Assembly: GCF_003671495.1 (NCBI RefSeq)
Contig: NZ_RCHN01000021.1
Span: forward strand, 1-34,814
Direction of reading: 5' to 3'
From: Ketobacter sp.
GTDB lineage: Bacteria; Pseudomonadota; Gammaproteobacteria; Pseudomonadales; Ketobacteraceae
Length of the DNA stretch: 34,814 nt
Shown in pieces: positions 34,811 to 34,814 of this stretch. How positions within the stretch are numbered: position 1 is the first letter of the stretch; each line of letters starts with the position of its first letter. The notes below the pieces were generated by a model that was not told where the DNA came from, did no database searches, and saw only the letters and a program-made list of their open reading frames with translations. The position numbers and the translations under genes were made by a program.

Positions 34811-34814
34811 TCCA

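Overview
The window reads as a chromosomal segment of a gammaproteobacterium of the Pseudomonadales/Oceanospirillales type. The basis is the gene order maf(yceF)-yceD-rpmF-plsX-fabD-fabG-acpP-fabF-pabC-mltG-tmk-holB-pilZ-tatD, a class-II-like fatty acid synthesis cluster followed by PilZ, together with moderately high GC, a gammaproteobacterial 4.5S RNA, an ETF-ubiquinone oxidoreductase and a FadL-type porin. A marine lipid- or hydrocarbon-using genus such as Ketobacter or Alcanivorax would fit, but that is inference. No IS element, prophage, CRISPR array, tRNA or rRNA was seen.

Layout. 1-12651: housekeeping block. maf is on the minus strand. yceD-rpmF-plsX-fabD-fabG-acpP run on the plus strand from a near-consensus promoter whose start point lies almost on the yceD start codon; this unit ends at a strong terminator after acpP. 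A second plus-strand unit runs fabF-pabC-mltG-tmk-holB-pilZ-tatD-rmuC with many overlapping starts. 12648-15706: minus-strand accessory genes (a secreted PDC-sensor protein; a C92-like papain-fold protein downstream of a class-V aminotransferase), separated by a 253-bp segment bounded by a 13-bp inverted repeat that holds an unlisted 50-codon ORF. 15921-20510: a TetR regulator, a DUF4823 lipoprotein, and a hybrid histidine kinase translationally coupled to a DUF1285 protein. 20592-24124 (minus): ETF-QO and a large S15-family lipoprotein hydrolase. 24291-25952: a FadL-type outer-membrane channel, divergent from the hydrolase.

26189-30230 is the most unusual part. It is a three-gene unit coding for (i) a NirB-like FAD/NAD(P) reductase fused to a BFD-type [2Fe-2S] module and to a five-helix membrane domain with two H-x13-H helices (a predicted two-heme b cytochrome), (ii) an inner-membrane-anchored cytochrome with ten CxxCH sites plus one CX4CH site, and (iii) a Tll0287/DUF3365-type monoheme lipoprotein. 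Read in order they make a continuous predicted electron path from cytoplasmic NAD(P)H across the inner membrane into the periplasm and on to a lipoprotein. The siroheme nitrite-reductase half of NirB is absent, so nitrite reduction is not the expected job; the terminal partner is unknown.

30397-34814: glnS with its own promoter and terminator, a 618-aa secreted lipoprotein alpha/beta hydrolase, a convergent small secreted protein of unknown function, and the 4.5S signal recognition particle RNA gene at the right edge. Together with ETF-QO, the S15 hydrolase, FadL and the lipase-like protein, the right half suggests import and oxidation of hydrophobic substrates; this link is contextual only.
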